Below, piece by piece: positions 6,407 through 7,617 of a DNA stretch of 7,617 nucleotides. The notes beneath the pieces are model-generated. The model did not search any database and was not told the origin of the DNA. It worked only from the letters and a program-made list of their open reading frames with translations. The stretch is from NCBI GenBank assembly GCA_013151785.1, contig JAADHP010000252.1, positions 1 through 7,617 on the forward strand. Direction: 5' to 3'. This stretch comes from Nitrospirota bacterium. GTDB taxonomy: Bacteria; Nitrospirota; Thermodesulfovibrionia; Thermodesulfovibrionales; JdFR-85. The translations under genes were made by a program, and so were the position numbers. How positions within the stretch are numbered: position 1 is the first letter of the stretch; each line of letters opens with the position of its first letter.

Positions 6407-6507
6407 AAAAGTTGTAAGGTGGGATATCTCATACAATAAAGCAACCCACAGACTTAACCCCACCAGCCTGCCTTGTTTTCAGGGTTAAATTTACTTTAGC
6501 CACTACT
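6407..6507. other. Intergenic region with weak competing inverted repeats after mfd
   Basis: TTAACCC (6454-6460) and GGGTTAA (6482-6488) are a perfect 7-bp inverted repeat with a 21-nt loop. GGTGGG (6418-6423) could pair instead with CCCACC (6459-6464), or its GTGGG part with CCCAC (6445-6449), so the structures would exclude one another. None has a T tract, so a terminator for the mfd cluster is not demonstrated. The spaced TTAACCC/GGGTTAA pair could equally be an operator upstream of the next promoter. Confidence 0.3.
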
Positions 6508-6537
6508 GTGACAATATATTACTCAATTGATTAAAAT
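6508..6537 (+). promoter_or_regulatory. Candidate sigma-70 promoter for the flavoprotein-ttuBA cluster
   Basis: GTGACA (6508-6513) matches the -35 consensus at five of six positions, and TAAAAT (6532-6537) matches the -10 at five of six, with an 18-bp spacer. A start near 6544 would leave a short leader holding the strong ribosome binding site TAAGGAGGTG (6551-6560). A second, weaker -10-like TATATT lies at 6515-6520. The position fits a new transcription unit after the 158-nt gap behind mfd. Confidence 0.5.
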
Positions 6538-6564
6538 AGAAAAAACAATCTAAGGAGGTGCTTG

Positions 6565-7140
6565 ATGAAGGTCGTGGCTTTTAATGGAAGTGCAAGGAGG
6601 AATGGTAATACTGCCATAATGCTCGGGCTTGTCTGTGAGGAGTTAGAGAAGGAGGGTATAGAGACAGAGGTGATATCACTATCAGGTAAGAACCTTGCTG
6701 GATGTATTGCCTGTTATAAATGCTTTGAGAACAAGAACCAGCGCTGCTCTGTTGATACTGATGAGATGAACACATTCATTGAAAAGATGCTGGAGGCTGA
6801 CGGAATATTAATTGGTTCACCTACCTATTTTGCTGATGTTACGACCAACACAAAGGCACTCATAGAAAGGGCTGGGATGGTTGCAAGGGCAAATGGTGAT
6901 ATGTTTAAAAGAAAGGTTGGTGCGGCTGTGGTGGCTGAAAGACGTGGTGGTTCCACCCATGTGTTCAATTCTATAAACCATTTCTTTCTAATCGGACAGA
7001 TGATAGTACCGGGCTCAATCTACTGGAACCTTGGTATTGGAAGAGATCCCGGACAGGTCAGGGAAGATGACGAGGGCATAAGAACAATGAGAGTCCTTGG
7101 GCAGAACATGGCATGGTTGCTGAAAAGGATCAAAGGATAG
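6565..7140 (+). CDS. Flavodoxin-fold FMN protein, iron-sulfur flavoprotein (Isf)-like (191 aa)
   Basis: This is a cytosolic redox protein of the NADPH-dependent FMN reductase / iron-sulfur flavoprotein family. The FMN phosphate loop is GSARRNGNT (8-16), and the second flavin-contacting loop is GSPTYF (about 87-92). Between them C47, C50, C53 and C61 form C-x2-C-x2-C-x7-C, the compact cysteine pattern that holds a 4Fe-4S cluster in archaeal Isf, so an iron-sulfur cluster is plausible. Some relatives keep such cysteines without a proven cluster, so this is inference. ATG 6565 is chosen over the adjacent TTG 6562 because GGAGG (6554-6558) then sits 6 nt away. The sulfur-carrier gene begins 8 nt after its stop, which suggests an operon with the ttuBA-like genes. 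Its electron donor and acceptor cannot be told. Confidence 0.85.
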   Translation: MKVVAFNGSARRNGNTAIMLGLVCEELEKEGIETEVISLSGKNLAGCIACYKCFENKNQRCSVDTDEMNTFIEKMLEADGILIGSPTYFADVTTNTKALIERAGMVARANGDMFKRKVGAAVVAERRGGSTHVFNSINHFFLIGQMIVPGSIYWNLGIGRDPGQVREDDEGIRTMRVLGQNMAWLLKRIKG

Positions 7141-7148
7141 GGAAGAAA

Positions 7149-7373
7149 ATGTCTCACCATACCCGTTATATTAATGTGAGGGTTGTATTGCCTGATGGAA
7201 AGGTGATGGAGTTCGACGGCCCACGTGAGGTAAAGGCAATACTGAGAAGATTAAATATACTTGAGAATACTGTGCTTGTGGTCAGGGATGATGAACTCCT
7301 GACCCCTGACAGACTTCTTGAAGATGGAGACACCATAGAGTTGGTTCCTGTAATCAGTGGAGGATTGAATTGA
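7149..7373 (+). CDS. ThiS/MoaD/TtuB-like ubiquitin-fold sulfur carrier (74 aa)
   Basis: This is a small beta-grasp protein expected to carry sulfur as a C-terminal thiocarboxylate after adenylation by an E1-like enzyme. Family features are the opening strand INVRVVLPDGK (8-18), the middle LLTPDRLLEDGDTIELVPVISGG (50-72) and the Gly-Gly end (71-72). Two extra residues, Leu-Asn, follow the Gly-Gly, so activation would need trimming or tolerance of the extension. ATG 7149 fits the family length. A GTG at 7113 in the same frame would overlap the flavoprotein gene and add 12 residues unlike the family. A modest purine-rich site (7138-7147, AGGGAAGAAA) precedes the ATG. The next gene is TtuA-like, so TtuB, the carrier for tRNA 2-thiolation, is the most likely role. 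ThiS (thiamin) or MoaD (molybdopterin) are less supported by context. Confidence 0.85.
   Translation: MSHHTRYINVRVVLPDGKVMEFDGPREVKAILRRLNILENTVLVVRDDELLTPDRLLEDGDTIELVPVISGGLN
7359..7372 (+). promoter_or_regulatory. Ribosome binding site for ttuA inside the sulfur-carrier gene
   Basis: GGAGG (7359-7363) lies 6 nt before TTG 7370. The same bases belong to the AGT-GGA-GGA codons that encode the Ser-Gly-Gly at the end of the sulfur carrier. TTG 7370-7372 overlaps the carrier stop TGA 7371-7373 (TTGA), so translation is likely coupled. This site decides the start of the downstream gene. Confidence 0.75.
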
Positions 7374-7617
7374 AGTGCAGACTCTGTGACTCGCTGGCGG
7401 TTATCTCCTTACCAAGACATAACAGTGCCTTTTGCAGGAACCATTTTGTCGAGTTCTTTCGGAAGCAGGTGAAAAGGGCAATCAAGAGCTACAGGATGTT
7501 CAATAAAAATGAGAGAATCCTTGTGTGTGTATCAGGTGGGAAGGATAGCCTTACTCTCTGGCATATCCTTAATGAGTTTGGTTATAACACCACAGGCCTG
7601 TACATAAACCTCGGGAT
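7370..7617 (+). CDS. ttuA: TtuA-type PP-loop tRNA 2-thiolation enzyme, N-terminal part (3' end outside window)
   Basis: This is the first 82 codons of an adenylating tRNA thiolase of the TtuA/Ncs6/TtcA family. TtuA uses ATP and a thiocarboxylated carrier to turn m5U54 of tRNA into m5s2U54, which stabilises tRNA in heat. An N-terminal zinc finger is visible as C3, C6, C22 and H25, the same spacing as in characterised TtuA. It is followed by the helix VKRAIKSYRMF (34-44) and the PP-loop ATP motif SGGKDS (55-60), then LTLWHIL and GLYINLG as in family members. The start TTG 7370 is supported by GGAGG 6 nt upstream and by the zinc finger beginning at residue 3. The catalytic iron-sulfur cysteines would lie beyond the window. 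The window cuts the gene, and CTU1-like activity on another tRNA position cannot be excluded. Confidence 0.85.
   Translation, partial: MKCRLCDSLAVISLPRHNSAFCRNHFVEFFRKQVKRAIKSYRMFNKNERILVCVSGGKDSLTLWHILNEFGYNTTGLYINLG

Noticed and set aside
6454..6488. Rho-independent terminator after mfd
   Set aside because: The 7-bp stem is AT-containing with a 21-nt loop and has no T tract; kept only as a weak inverted repeat.
7113..7148. Upstream GTG start for the sulfur carrier
   Set aside because: It would overlap the flavoprotein gene and add residues not typical of the family; ATG 7149 fits family length.

Overview
The window reads as a moderately AT-rich bacterial chromosome segment in which every gene I can support lies on the + strand. 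A TolC-type outer-membrane efflux protein and a heptose-activating enzyme used for lipopolysaccharide indicate a Gram-negative cell. A B12-binding radical SAM enzyme, an iron-sulfur flavoprotein-like protein, a TtuA/TtuB-like tRNA thiolation pair and heavy AGG/AGA arginine use fit an anaerobic, possibly thermophilic lineage such as Nitrospirota or Desulfobacterota. That placement is inference.

Layout. (1) 1-473 is the 3' part of a TolC-family gene. Its last ~23 codons run into a dense hairpin array (402-590) with an overall inverted-repeat plan. (2) 598-2093 holds a promoter, a strong ribosome binding site, and a B12-binding-domain radical SAM gene. A 13-bp tandem duplication (677-702) at its start codon pulls the functional ATG away from the ribosome binding site. 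(3) 2094-2342 is non-coding and appears to contain a worn copy of a dispersed palindromic repeat. (4) 2343-6406 is a tight cluster: NUDIX hydrolase, stand-alone RfaE2-type ADP-heptose synthase domain (ATGA overlap), then mfd (3-nt gap). (5) 6407-6564 is intergenic with a plausible promoter. (6) 6565-7617 is a second tight cluster: an iron-sulfur-flavoprotein-like FMN protein, a ThiS/MoaD/TtuB-like sulfur carrier, and the 5' end of a TtuA-type PP-loop tRNA thiolase, whose TTG start overlaps the carrier's stop.

How the genes fit together. The NUDIX-RfaE2-mfd cluster combines nucleotide clean-up, heptose activation and transcription-coupled repair, so it looks like co-transcribed housekeeping rather than one pathway. 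The last two genes do look like a pathway: a ubiquitin-like carrier bearing a C-terminal thiocarboxylate would hand sulfur to TtuA, which thiolates tRNA (m5U54 to m5s2U54 in characterised thermophiles). I saw no transposase, CRISPR array, tRNA or rRNA. The most unusual features are the start-codon duplication, the repeat-derived tail of the efflux protein, and the sulfur-carrier Gly-Gly codons that double as the ribosome binding site of the next gene.
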